Of a stretch of DNA of 64,000 nt, positions 37,381 to 45,947 are shown piece by piece. The position numbers and the translations under genes are program-made. Below the pieces are notes generated by a model. That model was not told where the DNA came from. It searched no databases and saw nothing but the letters and a program-made list of their open reading frames with translations. Every line of letters starts with the position of its first letter. The stretch's first letter is position 1. The DNA comes from Actinoallomurus sp050942425 (lineage in GTDB: Bacteria > Actinomycetota > Actinomycetes > Streptosporangiales > Streptosporangiaceae): assembly GCF_050942425.1 (NCBI RefSeq), contig NZ_CP192063.1, forward strand, positions 7,192,001-7,256,000, given 5' to 3'.

Positions 37381-40044
37381 GTGGCACTGGACATGTCCTT
37401 CCTGGTCGCGGACCCGGACTACTACGCCCCCTGGGACACCGTCGATCCCAGTCCGCGCTACGCCGCAGGCCCCATGCCTGCCGGATGGACGCGGCGGGAC
37501 TCAGGCGCGTGGACCCACTGGGGCCCTGCCGGTCTCCTCCTCCCCGATCAGGGGTGGAAGGTGCATGTGTCCAGTTCCCTGCCCAACGCGCAGTTCGTGC
37601 TGGCGGTGGTGGCGACGGTGTGCGCCGAGTCGGGTGTCCCTTTCAAGCACCTGGCCGGGCGCGAGATGTTCCTGCACGCGCACGGCAAGCACGCGAACAG
37701 GGTGCAGAGCGGGAAGTTCTGCACCCTGTACCCGCCGACCGAGGACCGCGCGCTGCAGGTCTTACGGCGGCTGACGGAGGAGCTGTCCGGGATCAGCGGG
37801 CCCTTCGTGCTCTCTGATCGCCGTTATGGCCCGAGCGAGTGCGTCTCGTACCGGTACGGAGCGTTCCGCGGCCGCGTGCGGGTCGACGCGGAGGGCGAGC
37901 CGATACCCGTCATGCTCGGACCGGACGGCCGGGAGATCGATGACGAGCGCCGGCCGGCGTTCCACCTGCCGCCCGGCGTCGTCGACCCGTTCCGGCAGGC
38001 CGCTCCGGACGCCGCGACCGGACCGGTCACACTGCACGGCTACACCTTCGAGGCCGTCGTACGGCACGGCAACGCGGGTGGCGCCTACCGCTTCCGTGCC
38101 GCGGACGGCGGCCCCGTCTTCTTGAAAGAGGCGAAGGCGCACAACGGTTACACCCCCGACGGCGCCGACGCGAAGGCGCGGCTGACCGCCGAGTACCTGG
38201 TCCTCCGGGCGTTACACGGCCGCGAATCGGGCCTCTGCCCGCGGCCGGTGGAACTGTTCCAGCATTGGGAACACAGCTATCTCGTCACCGAGTTCATCCC
38301 CGGCATACCGCTGTACCGATGGATGGTGCTGAACAACCCCGCGGTGCGCATCAAGCCCGACCCCGCCGATTTCGCCCGGTATCACCACCGCTGCCTGGCC
38401 CTGCTCGACCAGCTCGACGCGCGGTTGCGCCGCCTGCACGAGCTGGGCTACGTCTTCGTGGACCTCAGCCCGACCAATGTGCTCGTCGACGACGACGATC
38501 GGGTCCGCCTCGTCGACTTCGAGGCGACGCAACCCATCGAGGACGTACGGCGGATCATGGGCACTCCCGGCTACCTGCACCCGGACCCGCGCTCCGCGGT
38601 CGAGCGCGATCCTCGCGAACTCGACCGCTTCGGGCTGGCCGCCCTGGCGCTGCTGCTCCTGTTCCCCGTGCACGAGGCGGTCGAACGGCATCCTCCGGTC
38701 CTCGACCACCTGCACGCCGACCTCACCGAGCTCGCACCGGTCGCCCCGAGGCTGTGGCAGTGGGCCACCCGCTGCCAGGACCGGACCGAGGACTCCCGCC
38801 TGCCCACGCCGCAGGTCGTCCGCGAGGACACCGTCGCCGCGCTACGCGGGCTGGCCGACCGGACCGCGGACGCGCTGGAGGCGATGGCCCGACCGGACCA
38901 CCCGGAGTCGGTCTATCCGACCAGCCCGCTGGGGTATCGGACCGACACCCGCGCGGTCGCCGCAGGCACCGCCGGTGTGCTGTACGCGCTGCGCCGCGCC
39001 GGTCGCGAGTGCGACCCGGTCGTCGTCCGCCGACTGCGAGACGACGCGCTGGCCGCGGCGGACACCAGCGCTCCCGGCCTGCTGTACGGCAGCGCCGGCA
39101 TCGCCTGCGTGCTGGCGGAGCTCGGTGAGCCGGAGGCGGCCGACACCCTGCTCGCCGCCGCGGCGGCTCATCCGCTGAACACCACCTCCGCGGCCCTCGG
39201 CGGCGGCGCGGCCGGTACCGCGCTCGGTCTGCTGGCCCACCACCGTCGCACCGGCGAGCGGCGTTGGCTGGACCTGGCTCAGCGGCTGCTCGACCGCGTC
39301 CCGGACGGTGACGAGCTCACCGCCCGGCTGAGCCCGGTCAATCGGTCCGGGCTGGTGGGCGGGCGGACCGGCGTGGCGCTGGCGCTGTACGGCCTGTATC
39401 GGCGTACCGGGGATCCTCGGCTCTTCGCCCGGGGCATGCGGCTGCTCCAGGAGGAACTGGCCTACGCCGAGCCGCTGCCGGTGGACGGCCTGGGTTTCAA
39501 GCTCTCGCACGCCGACCGTCGCGTCTATCCCTACCTGTTCGGCGGCAGCGCGGGATATGCCGCGGTGCTGTCCCGTTACCTCGCGTGCCGCCCGGACGCG
39601 GAGTTCGACCTGGCCGCCGACGACGGCCTCGGTGCGGCCGACGCGCTGGAGCGCTGCCTGCGCGCCTGCTCGGCGCGCTTCACCGTGTTCCCCGGGCTGT
39701 TCCCCGGGCTGGCCGGTCTCGCCGTGACACTGGCCGACGCGGGTGAGCGGCTGGGCCGGCCCGAACTCATGGAGGCCGCGCTCGCCGGCGCCCGTGGCCT
39801 GTTCCGGTATGCGATCCCCCGCGAGGACGGGATCGGCTGGCTCGGTGAGCCCGGACAGCGGCTGTCCGCCGACCTCTGGTCCGGCTCGGCCGGAATCCTG
39901 GTCGCCCTGCGGCGCCTGACGGATTCCGCGTCGGCCGCCCTTGACTCCCTCGACGGCCACCCGGCCGAGTCGGGGGATGCCGTAGCGCCCGCATCGTTGG
40001 AAAGGAGTGGTCTGCGTGGAAGAAGTTCTGCGGTTGCAAGCTGA
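37381..40044 (+). CDS. lanKC: Class III lanthipeptide synthetase (LanKC)
   Basis: An 887-aa trifunctional RiPP enzyme that phosphorylates and eliminates Ser/Thr in a precursor peptide and forms (methyl)lanthionine or labionin rings. Order: N-terminal lyase region (residues 1-210; GWKVHVSSSLPNAQFVLAVV, SGKFCTLYPP), Ser/Thr kinase (about 215-500) with Lys249 in VFLKEAKA, catalytic Asp361 in DLSPTNVL and Asp379 in VDFEATQP, and a C-terminal LanC-like cyclase (510-870; YLFGGSAGYAAVL, FPGLFPGLAGLAV, WSGSAGILVALRRL). The CHG and WCxG zinc motifs of LanL/LanC are absent, which makes it class III rather than IV. GGAGTGGTTGA precedes GTG 37381. A precursor gene overlaps its 3' end; no transporter or peptidase gene is adjacent. 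Confidence 0.92.
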   Translation: MALDMSFLVADPDYYAPWDTVDPSPRYAAGPMPAGWTRRDSGAWTHWGPAGLLLPDQGWKVHVSSSLPNAQFVLAVVATVCAESGVPFKHLAGREMFLHAHGKHANRVQSGKFCTLYPPTEDRALQVLRRLTEELSGISGPFVLSDRRYGPSECVSYRYGAFRGRVRVDAEGEPIPVMLGPDGREIDDERRPAFHLPPGVVDPFRQAAPDAATGPVTLHGYTFEAVVRHGNAGGAYRFRAADGGPVFLKEAKAHNGYTPDGADAKARLTAEYLVLRALHGRESGLCPRPVELFQHWEHSYLVTEFIPGIPLYRWMVLNNPAVRIKPDPADFARYHHRCLALLDQLDARLRRLHELGYVFVDLSPTNVLVDDDDRVRLVDFEATQPIEDVRRIMGTPGYLHPDPRSAVERDPRELDRFGLAALALLLLFPVHEAVERHPPVLDHLHADLTELAPVAPRLWQWATRCQDRTEDSRLPTPQVVREDTVAALRGLADRTADALEAMARPDHPESVYPTSPLGYRTDTRAVAAGTAGVLYALRRAGRECDPVVVRRLRDDALAAADTSAPGLLYGSAGIACVLAELGEPEAADTLLAAAAAHPLNTTSAALGGGAAGTALGLLAHHRRTGERRWLDLAQRLLDRVPDGDELTARLSPVNRSGLVGGRTGVALALYGLYRRTGDPRLFARGMRLLQEELAYAEPLPVDGLGFKLSHADRRVYPYLFGGSAGYAAVLSRYLACRPDAEFDLAADDGLGAADALERCLRACSARFTVFPGLFPGLAGLAVTLADAGERLGRPELMEAALAGARGLFRYAIPREDGIGWLGEPGQRLSADLWSGSAGILVALRRLTDSASAALDSLDGHPAESGDAVAPASLERSGLRGRSSAVAS

Positions 40045-40114
40045 GGCGGCGGTCGAGGAGGAACTGGCCTGCAACGTGCTCACCATGAGCAGCAGGGGCA
40101 GCATCTGCCTGTGA
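40016..40114 (+). CDS. lanA: Class III lanthipeptide precursor peptide (32 aa)
   Basis: GTG 40016 follows AAAGGAG at 40001-40007, 8 nt away, and encodes 32 residues in a different frame from lanKC, overlapping its last 29 nt. The leader begins MEEVLRLQAEAA; VLRLQ at residues 4-8 matches the hydrophobic I/V-L-x-L-Q recognition motif of class III leaders, and an acidic EEE follows. The core-like end is ACNVLTMSSRGSICL. It contains Thr23, Ser25, Ser26, Ser29 and Cys19 and Cys31; T-x2-S-x4-C (23-26-31) fits a labionin pattern. SRGSIC resembles the SRASLLLC ring of SapB. It is too short to appear among larger open frames. Ring topology is unproved. Confidence 0.82.
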   Translation: MEEVLRLQAEAAVEEELACNVLTMSSRGSICL

Positions 40115-40121
40115 CCCCGTG

Positions 40122-40168
40122 GCCTGCCGGACGCGGCCACATCCGTGCCCGGCAGGCTCCCGCCTGCC
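40122..40168. terminator. Terminator hairpin between lanA and gpgS
   Basis: GCCTGCCGG (40122-40130) pairs perfectly with CCGGCAGGC (40149-40157), 7 nt after the lanA stop. The right arm can alternatively pair with GCCTGCC at 40162-40168, so two exclusive hairpins are possible. The element lies between convergent genes and can serve both strands. Confidence 0.65.
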
Positions 40169-40178
40169 CGAGCGTGTC

Positions 40179-41144
40179 TCAGGCGGCGGAGTCGCTGTAG
40201 GCGCGGGCCTCGATCATCGGCGGGCGTTCGCCGACGGAGACGTCGCGGATCCGCGCCTGGTGGCCGTCGCCCTCGCGGCGGAACTGCGTCAGCACGGTCG
40301 ACGGCGGCTCGAGCGGGACGATGCGGCCCTGCCGGTCAAGGCGTGACCAGGCGGTCTGCATGATCTGGCCGGCCATGACGCCGAGTGCCTCGGCCGACTG
40401 GTGGCTGTGCTCGCGGGTGCCGAGGTCGACCTGGGCCATCGCGTCCAGCCCCGCGACCTCCAGCACGTCGACGAGCAGGCCGAGCTCGACGCCGTACCCG
40501 GTGACGAACGGCACGTGTTCGAGGAGCGTGCGCCGTCCGGCGTACTCGCCGCCGAGCGGCTGGACGAATCCGGCGAGGAGCGGCCAGTGCATGTTGATCA
40601 GCGGTCGGGCGACCAGCTCGGTCACCCGGCCGCCGCCGCTGGGGACGGAGACGCCGCCGGTGTTCAGCGGGCGGTCGTAGCAGGCCTTGACGTACTCGAC
40701 GGACGGGTCGGTGAGCAGTGGGCCGAGCAGCCCGGTGACGAACGAGGAGGAGAAGTTGCGTAGATCCGCGTCCACGAACGCCAGGACGTCGCCGCGGGCG
40801 ACGTGCAGCGACTTCCACAGCGCCTCGCCCTTGCCGGTCAGCGGCGGCAGCTCGGGGAGCACGGCGTCCTGGGCGACGACGCGGGCGCCGGCGGCGGCCG
40901 CGACCTGGGCGGTGTCGTCGACGGACCGGGAGTCGATGACGAGGATCTCGTCGACGAGCGGGGCGCGCTCGACGAGGTCCCGCCGTATCGCCGCGACGAT
41001 CTCGCCGACCGTCTCGCGCTCGTTCCGGGCGGGCAGTACGACGCTCACCGTGGTCTGGCCCTTGGCGGCCAGGAGCCGGTCCACCGGCCAGTCCGCCGCG
41101 GAACTCATGCGGTTGCGCAGCCACGCCTGTACCTGGGGCAGCAC
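40179..41144 (-). CDS. gpgS: Glucosyl-3-phosphoglycerate synthase
   Basis: A 321-aa GT-A glycosyltransferase (GT81) that transfers glucose from a nucleotide sugar to 3-phosphoglycerate, the first step to glucosylglycerate and methylglucose lipopolysaccharides. Motifs: TVSVVLPARNERETVGEIVA, VIDSRSVDDTA, LTGKGEALWKSLHV, the metal-binding DADLRNFSS, and YVKACYDRPLN. The His/Glu region GTREHSHQSAEALGVMAGQI is characteristic of GpgS. GTG 41144 follows GGAGAGGGGAAGATCAG. It is convergent with the lantibiotic unit and not functionally linked to it. The partner phosphatase is not adjacent. Confidence 0.9.
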   Translation of the reverse strand: MLPQVQAWLRNRMSSAADWPVDRLLAAKGQTTVSVVLPARNERETVGEIVAAIRRDLVERAPLVDEILVIDSRSVDDTAQVAAAAGARVVAQDAVLPELPPLTGKGEALWKSLHVARGDVLAFVDADLRNFSSSFVTGLLGPLLTDPSVEYVKACYDRPLNTGGVSVPSGGGRVTELVARPLINMHWPLLAGFVQPLGGEYAGRRTLLEHVPFVTGYGVELGLLVDVLEVAGLDAMAQVDLGTREHSHQSAEALGVMAGQIMQTAWSRLDRQGRIVPLEPPSTVLTQFRREGDGHQARIRDVSVGERPPMIEARAYSDSAA

Positions 41145-41289
41145 CTGATCTTCCCCTCTCCTGCGTCAGCACTCCGGCCCATTGACACCTGTCAGGGTTT
41201 CACCCTCGTTTCGCCGGCATCACAGCCAGGGGAAACCTAGCGGCGGCGGCCCCTCTGGCCGCCGGCCCCTCTGGCCGCTCACCCTCCTG

Positions 41290-42759
41290 TCACGTCTCGG
41301 CGTGCTGCTCCAGGAAGGAGTACACGTCGGCCTCGTCCACTCCGGGGAACGCGCCGGGCGGCAGGACCGCCAGGACGTGGGAGTGAGCGCGCGCGGACGG
41401 CCAGACGTGGCCCTGCCACCGGCGGGCCAGCTCGGCCGGGGGCCGCTGGCAGCAGTCGCCGTCCGGGCAGGCCGACCGGACGCGGCGGTTCGTCTCGCGG
41501 CCGCGGAACCATCGGGAGTGCTCGTACGGCACGCCCAGCGTGATCGCGAAGTCGCGATCGTGGCTCGGGTCGATGTGCGACAGGCACCAGTACGTCCCGG
41601 TGGGGGTATCGGTGTACTGGTAGTAGACGGAGAAGCGGTCGTCGGCGCCGAAGACCCGGCGCCCGGCCCACTGGCGGCACATCCGCTGGCCCTCGATGGC
41701 GCCGTGCTCGTCGGCGGGGAAGATCAGCCCGTCGTTGGCGTACGCCTTGTAGATGGTGCCGCTCTCGTCGTTCTTGGTGAAGTGCACCGGCAGGTCGAGG
41801 TGGTGCGTCGCGAGGTTGGTGAACCGGTGTGCGGCCATCTCGTACGAGACGGAGAACACGTCGCACAGGTCCTCGATCGACAGCTCGCGGTCGGCCTTGG
41901 CCTCCTGGAGGTAGGGCACGACGGTTCGCTCGGGCAGGAGGGTGGCGGCGGCGTAGTAGTTGGCCTCGACGCGCTGCCGGAGGAAGTCGGCGAAGTCCTT
42001 GGGCACCGCGTGCTCGAGGGCGATGTGGCCGAGCGTCTGCAGCAGGATCGTCCGCGGCGTGTGCATGCCGAGTTGCTCGCGCTCGAGGTAGATGCGGCGG
42101 TTGCGCAGGTCGGTGACGGACCGGACCGAGCGCGGCAGGTCCTGGACGTACCGCAGGGTGAAGCCGAAGTGGGTGACGAGCGAGAGCAGCATGCCCTGCG
42201 AGAGCGCGCCGCCCCGGTAGCCGGCGGCCTCCAGGGACTTGGCGGCGACCCGTTCGATCTCGCCGAAGTAGTTGCCGCGCTCGTGCATCTGGCGGCGCAG
42301 CTCGGCGTTGGCCTTGCGGGCGTCCTCCGGGCTGGCGGTCGGCTTCGTCCGGCTCCGCTTGACCTCGTCGTACATCGCGAGGAGGTGTTCGAGGACGTCG
42401 TTGGGCACGCGCTTACCGACCTTGAGGTGGGGCAGGCCGAGCGCGCGGTAGGCGGGGTCGCGCTGGGCCTCCTCGAGGGCGATCTCCAGCTGGGCGCGAC
42501 GGTTGGGCGGCTGTTTGCGGAGAAGCTCCTCGATGGGGACCTCGAGGGCGGCGGCGAGCGCCTGGAGCAGGGACAGCTTCGGCTCGCGCCGGCCGTTCTC
42601 CAGCAGCGAGAGCTGGGACGGCGCCCGGCCGACGCGTTCTCCCAGCTCAGAGAGGGTGTAGCCGCGTGCGCGCCGAAGGTGCCGCAGCCGCTGGCCGAAC
42701 GTCACGAGGTCTAGACCATTCGTCAAGTTCAGCGGTTCTTCTTTTTGAAAGCCCGTCAC
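41290..42759 (-). CDS. ramB: RamB-like XRE regulator of glyoxylate-cycle genes
   Basis: A 489-aa protein. An N-terminal XRE helix-turn-helix (GYTLSELGERVGRAPSQLSL then LENGRREPKLSLLQAL) is followed by a long effector region containing an ImmA/IrrE-like part and a Cys-bearing C-terminal DUF2083-type domain (RVRSACPDGDCCQRPPAELA). This layout matches RamB/ScfR-type regulators of acetate metabolism. It diverges from isocitrate lyase, the known target of RamB in Corynebacterium and Mycobacterium. GTG 42759 is the furthest start and lacks a good ribosome binding site; the true start could be GTG around the VTFGQRL segment. Confidence 0.85.
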   Translation of the reverse strand: MTGFQKEEPLNLTNGLDLVTFGQRLRHLRRARGYTLSELGERVGRAPSQLSLLENGRREPKLSLLQALAAALEVPIEELLRKQPPNRRAQLEIALEEAQRDPAYRALGLPHLKVGKRVPNDVLEHLLAMYDEVKRSRTKPTASPEDARKANAELRRQMHERGNYFGEIERVAAKSLEAAGYRGGALSQGMLLSLVTHFGFTLRYVQDLPRSVRSVTDLRNRRIYLEREQLGMHTPRTILLQTLGHIALEHAVPKDFADFLRQRVEANYYAAATLLPERTVVPYLQEAKADRELSIEDLCDVFSVSYEMAAHRFTNLATHHLDLPVHFTKNDESGTIYKAYANDGLIFPADEHGAIEGQRMCRQWAGRRVFGADDRFSVYYQYTDTPTGTYWCLSHIDPSHDRDFAITLGVPYEHSRWFRGRETNRRVRSACPDGDCCQRPPAELARRWQGHVWPSARAHSHVLAVLPPGAFPGVDEADVYSFLEQHAET

Positions 42760-42797
42760 AGCTTCATAGTAGCGAAAATTCTGCTGTTCTTCTTGTT
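42733..42797. promoter_or_regulatory. Direct repeats upstream of aceA
   Basis: CGGTTCTTCTTTTT (42733-42746) and CTGTTCTTCTTGTT (42784-42797) are direct repeats 51 bp apart, one inside the 5' end of the ramB frame and one in the gap before aceA. They share 11 of 14 positions and are AT-richer than the surroundings. They may be binding sites for RamB or another regulator. Confidence 0.4.
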
Positions 42798-42877
42798 ACC
42801 GAGTAGTTCACTTAGCGCTCCAGTGGCCAGAGAGTAGGACACAAGCACCCAGGGGACGACAGAGGAGGGCAGTATCC

Positions 42878-44173
42878 ATGAGCGATCGTCGCCTCAAGGG
42901 AGCAGCCGAAGAGCTGCAGCGGCAGTGGAAGACCGACCCGCGGTGGGCCGGCGTCGAGCGGACCTACACCGCCGACGACGTCATCCGCCTGCGCGGCTCG
43001 GTGCAGGAGGAGCACACGCTGGCCCGCCTCGGCGCGGAGCGCCTGTGGACGCTGCTGCACGATGAGGAGTACGTCAACGCGCTGGGCGCGCTGTCCGGCA
43101 ACCAGGCCGTCCAGCAGGTGCGGGCGGGCCTCAAGGCGATCTACCTGTCCGGCTGGCAGGTCGCGGCCGACGCGAACCTCAGCGGGCACACGTACCCGGA
43201 CCAGAGCCTCTACCCGGCCAACTCGGTCCCCGCCGTCGTGCGCCGCATCAACAACGCGCTGCTGCGGGCCGACCAGATCACCTGGGCCGAGGGCGACACG
43301 TCCGCCCCGCACTGGCTGGCGCCGATCGTCGCCGACGCCGAGGCGGGCTTCGGCGGTGTGCTGAACGCCTACGAGCTGATGAAGGCGATGATCGCCGCCG
43401 GCGCCGCGGGTGTGCACTGGGAGGACCAGCTCGCGTCGGAGAAGAAGTGCGGTCACCTCGGCGGGAAGGTGCTCATCCCGACCGGCCAGCACATCAAGAC
43501 GCTGAACGGCGCCCGCCTGGCCGCCGACGTCGCCGGTGTCCCGTCACTGATCATCGCGCGGACCGACGCCCAGGCCGCGACGCTGCTGACCAGCGACGTC
43601 GACGAGCGCGACCAGCGGTTCACGACCGGTCAGCGCACCGCCGAGGGCTTCTACCGGGTGCGCAACGGCATCGAGGCGTGCATCGCCCGGGGTCTGGCGT
43701 ACGCGCCGCACTCCGACCTGCTCTGGATGGAGACCGGCACGCCGGACCTGGACGTGGCGCGGCACTTCGCCGAGGCGATCAAGGCGGAGTACCCGGACCA
43801 GATGCTGGCCTACAACTGCTCGCCGTCGTTCAACTGGAAGAAGCACCTGGACGACGCGACGATCGCGAAGTTCCAGCGCGAGCTCGGGCACATGGGGTAC
43901 ACGTTCCAGTTCATCACGCTGGCCGGCTTCCACTCGCTCAACCACTCGATGTTCCACCTCGCCAAGGGCTACGCCGAGAACGGCATGACGTCCTACGTCG
44001 AGCTGCAGGAGGCGGAGTTCGCCGCCGAGCGGGACGGCTACACCGCCACCAAGCACCAGCGCGAGGTCGGCACCGGTTACTTCGACCTGGTCAGCACGGC
44101 GATCTCGCCGGACTCCTCCACGGTGGCGCTGAAGGGATCCACCGAAGAGGAGCAGTTCGTCCCGGCCGACTGA
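42878..44173 (+). CDS. aceA: Isocitrate lyase
   Basis: A 431-aa enzyme cleaving isocitrate to glyoxylate and succinate in the glyoxylate shunt, used for growth on acetate and fatty acids. The active-site loop is KKCGHLGGKV with Cys191; other conserved segments are WEGDT-like ITWAEGDTSAPHWL, GVHWEDQLASEKKCG, IARTDAQAATLL and YNCSPSFNWKKHL. Length and motifs match the short, bacterial AceA form. GAGGAGGG precedes ATG 42878. RamB is encoded divergently 118 nt away. A perfect hairpin follows at 44210-44237. Confidence 0.96.
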   Translation: MSDRRLKGAAEELQRQWKTDPRWAGVERTYTADDVIRLRGSVQEEHTLARLGAERLWTLLHDEEYVNALGALSGNQAVQQVRAGLKAIYLSGWQVAADANLSGHTYPDQSLYPANSVPAVVRRINNALLRADQITWAEGDTSAPHWLAPIVADAEAGFGGVLNAYELMKAMIAAGAAGVHWEDQLASEKKCGHLGGKVLIPTGQHIKTLNGARLAADVAGVPSLIIARTDAQAATLLTSDVDERDQRFTTGQRTAEGFYRVRNGIEACIARGLAYAPHSDLLWMETGTPDLDVARHFAEAIKAEYPDQMLAYNCSPSFNWKKHLDDATIAKFQRELGHMGYTFQFITLAGFHSLNHSMFHLAKGYAENGMTSYVELQEAEFAAERDGYTATKHQREVGTGYFDLVSTAISPDSSTVALKGSTEEEQFVPAD

Positions 44174-44209
44174 GAAACACGCCGGCCCTCGGTGCTGCCC
44201 ACTGACGCG

Positions 44210-44237
44210 GTGGCCCCCGGATGATTCCGGGGGCCAC
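44210..44237. terminator. Terminator hairpin after aceA
   Basis: A perfect 12-bp stem, GTGGCCCCCGGA (44210-44221) with TCCGGGGGCCAC (44226-44237), encloses a TGAT loop 36 nt after the aceA stop. Confidence 0.85.
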
Positions 44238-44368
44238 GTGCGTTTATTCCGGCTGAATCCGGCCAATGCCGCAGCAGGCCACCTCTGGCCCACACTCTGG
44301 ACAATCCCCGCGCCCATACGCCAGAGTCGCAAGGTCCAGTTGATCTTCTGCACGAGGAAACCCCCCAC

Positions 44369-45814
44369 ATGCGCAGAACATCCCGTCTGGTGGCCGCCGG
44401 CGCGACCCTCGCCTCCGTGGCGGCCATCGCTCCCGCCGCGTCCGCCGCGGCGCGGCCCCACTTCTCCCCCGGCGCACCGGGCATCGGCGACCCGTACTTC
44501 CCCCTCGAGGGCAACGGCGGATACGACGCCCTGCACTACGGGCTCGACCTGAAGTACAACCCCTCGACCAAGCGTCTCGACGGGGTCGTCACGATGACCG
44601 CGCGGGCCACGCAGAACCTGTCCCGGTTCGACCTGGACCTGCAGCAGCTCACGGTCGCGAAGGTCGCCGTCAACGGGCACAAGGCCAAGTTCACCCGCAA
44701 GGGCCAGGAACTGATCATCACGCCGAAGAGCGGCATCCGGAAGAACCAGCGCTTCACCGCCACGGTGACGTACGGCGGCGTCCCGCAGACCATCGTGGGC
44801 TCCCCCATCGTCTTCGGCTCCCCGTACGGGTTCGTCCACACCGATGACGGGGCGTTCATGGGCGACGAGCCGAACGCCGCGTCCACGTGGTTCCCGAGCA
44901 ACGACCACCCGTCCGACAAGGCCGCCTTCACCTTCAAGGTGACGGTGCCCAAGGACCTCGGCGTGATCGCGAACGGCCGGCTGGTCTCCCACAAGACGAA
45001 GGGGACCAAGACCACGTTCGTCTGGGACGAGAAGGCGCCGATGGCGACCTACCTCGCCACCGCCGACATCGGCAAGTGGGAGTTCAAGACCGGCAAGACG
45101 CCCGGCGGCATCCCCGAGACGATCGCCGTCGACCCGAAGCTCAAGGGCCGTGACCCCAACCACCCGGACCCGATCAAGTTCTTCTGGGACACCACGGGCG
45201 AGGCCACCGACCTGTGGGTCAAGCAGTACGGGAAGTTCCCGTTCGACTCGACCGGCGCGATCGCCGACCTGGCGACGTACAACGGCAAGGCGATCGGCTT
45301 CTCCCTGGAGACCCAGACCCGGCCGCTGTACTCCGACGTGCGGAACACGACCACGATCGCGCACGAGCTGGCGCACCAGTGGTTCGGTGACAGCGTCTCG
45401 GTGAAGACCTGGCAGAACATCTGGCTGAACGAGAGCTTCGCCACCTTCTCGCACTACTACTGGAACGAGAAGCACGGCGGCATGACGCTGCACGACCAGG
45501 CTCGGGCGATCTACAACGGGCACGCCGCGAACGACAGCTGGTGGAACGTCGTGATCGCCGATCCGAAGCGCGACACCATGTTCCACGACCGCGTCTACAG
45601 CGGCGGCGCCATGGTGCTGCAGCTCCTGCGGGAAAAGATCGGCGATGACGCCTTCTTCAAGACGCTGCGCACCTGGGCGGCCGAGCACCGGCACAGCAAC
45701 GCCACCACCCAGCAGTTCACGGCGCTCGCGCAGAAGATTTCCGGGCAGGACCTGAGCGGGTTCTTCAAGACCTGGCTCTGGTCCCCCGGCAAGCCGGCCC
45801 TGCCGCAGGGCTGA
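44369..45814 (+). CDS. Secreted M1 family metallopeptidase
   Basis: A 481-aa extracellular zinc aminopeptidase. The signal peptide MRRTSRLVAAGATLASVAAI ends APAASAAARP. An N-terminal beta saddle precedes the catalytic domain with zinc ligands His332 and His336 in HELAHQWFGD and Glu355 in WLNESFATF (HEXXH-18-E). The canonical GxMEN exopeptidase motif is replaced by SLETQTRPLYS, as in a compact subfamily seen in actinomycetes. It lacks the C-terminal helical domain of larger M1 enzymes, so it is short. The gene is flanked by hairpins on both sides and is probably monocistronic. Confidence 0.9.
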   Translation: MRRTSRLVAAGATLASVAAIAPAASAAARPHFSPGAPGIGDPYFPLEGNGGYDALHYGLDLKYNPSTKRLDGVVTMTARATQNLSRFDLDLQQLTVAKVAVNGHKAKFTRKGQELIITPKSGIRKNQRFTATVTYGGVPQTIVGSPIVFGSPYGFVHTDDGAFMGDEPNAASTWFPSNDHPSDKAAFTFKVTVPKDLGVIANGRLVSHKTKGTKTTFVWDEKAPMATYLATADIGKWEFKTGKTPGGIPETIAVDPKLKGRDPNHPDPIKFFWDTTGEATDLWVKQYGKFPFDSTGAIADLATYNGKAIGFSLETQTRPLYSDVRNTTTIAHELAHQWFGDSVSVKTWQNIWLNESFATFSHYYWNEKHGGMTLHDQARAIYNGHAANDSWWNVVIADPKRDTMFHDRVYSGGAMVLQLLREKIGDDAFFKTLRTWAAEHRHSNATTQQFTALAQKISGQDLSGFFKTWLWSPGKPALPQG

Positions 45815-45822
45815 CCCACTCC

Positions 45823-45850
45823 GGCCGGGGACCCCACGGGGTCCCCGGCC
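45823..45850. terminator. Terminator hairpin after M1 peptidase gene
   Basis: GGCCGGGGACCCC (45823-45835) pairs perfectly with GGGGTCCCCGGCC (45838-45850) around a 2-nt AC gap, 8 nt after the stop codon. The effective loop will be larger than 2 nt, but the stem remains very stable. Confidence 0.85.
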
Positions 45851-45947
45851 ACCGGCCACCGCTCATGGCCCGACGGTTCGAGGACCCGCTCCACACGGGT
45901 AGCTCCACAAGGAGACGGACTACTCACCGTGATCAAGGAGCGATGTC

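Noticed and set aside
41290..42877. RamB and aceA region as part of the lanthipeptide cluster
   Set aside because: They are a well-known central-metabolism pair, lie beyond a convergent gene (gpgS) and a terminator, and have no RiPP role.
43544..45859. A 771-codon - strand frame across aceA and the M1 peptidase gene
   Set aside because: Both opposite genes have catalytic motifs and terminators; the antisense frame crosses a terminator and shows no domain.
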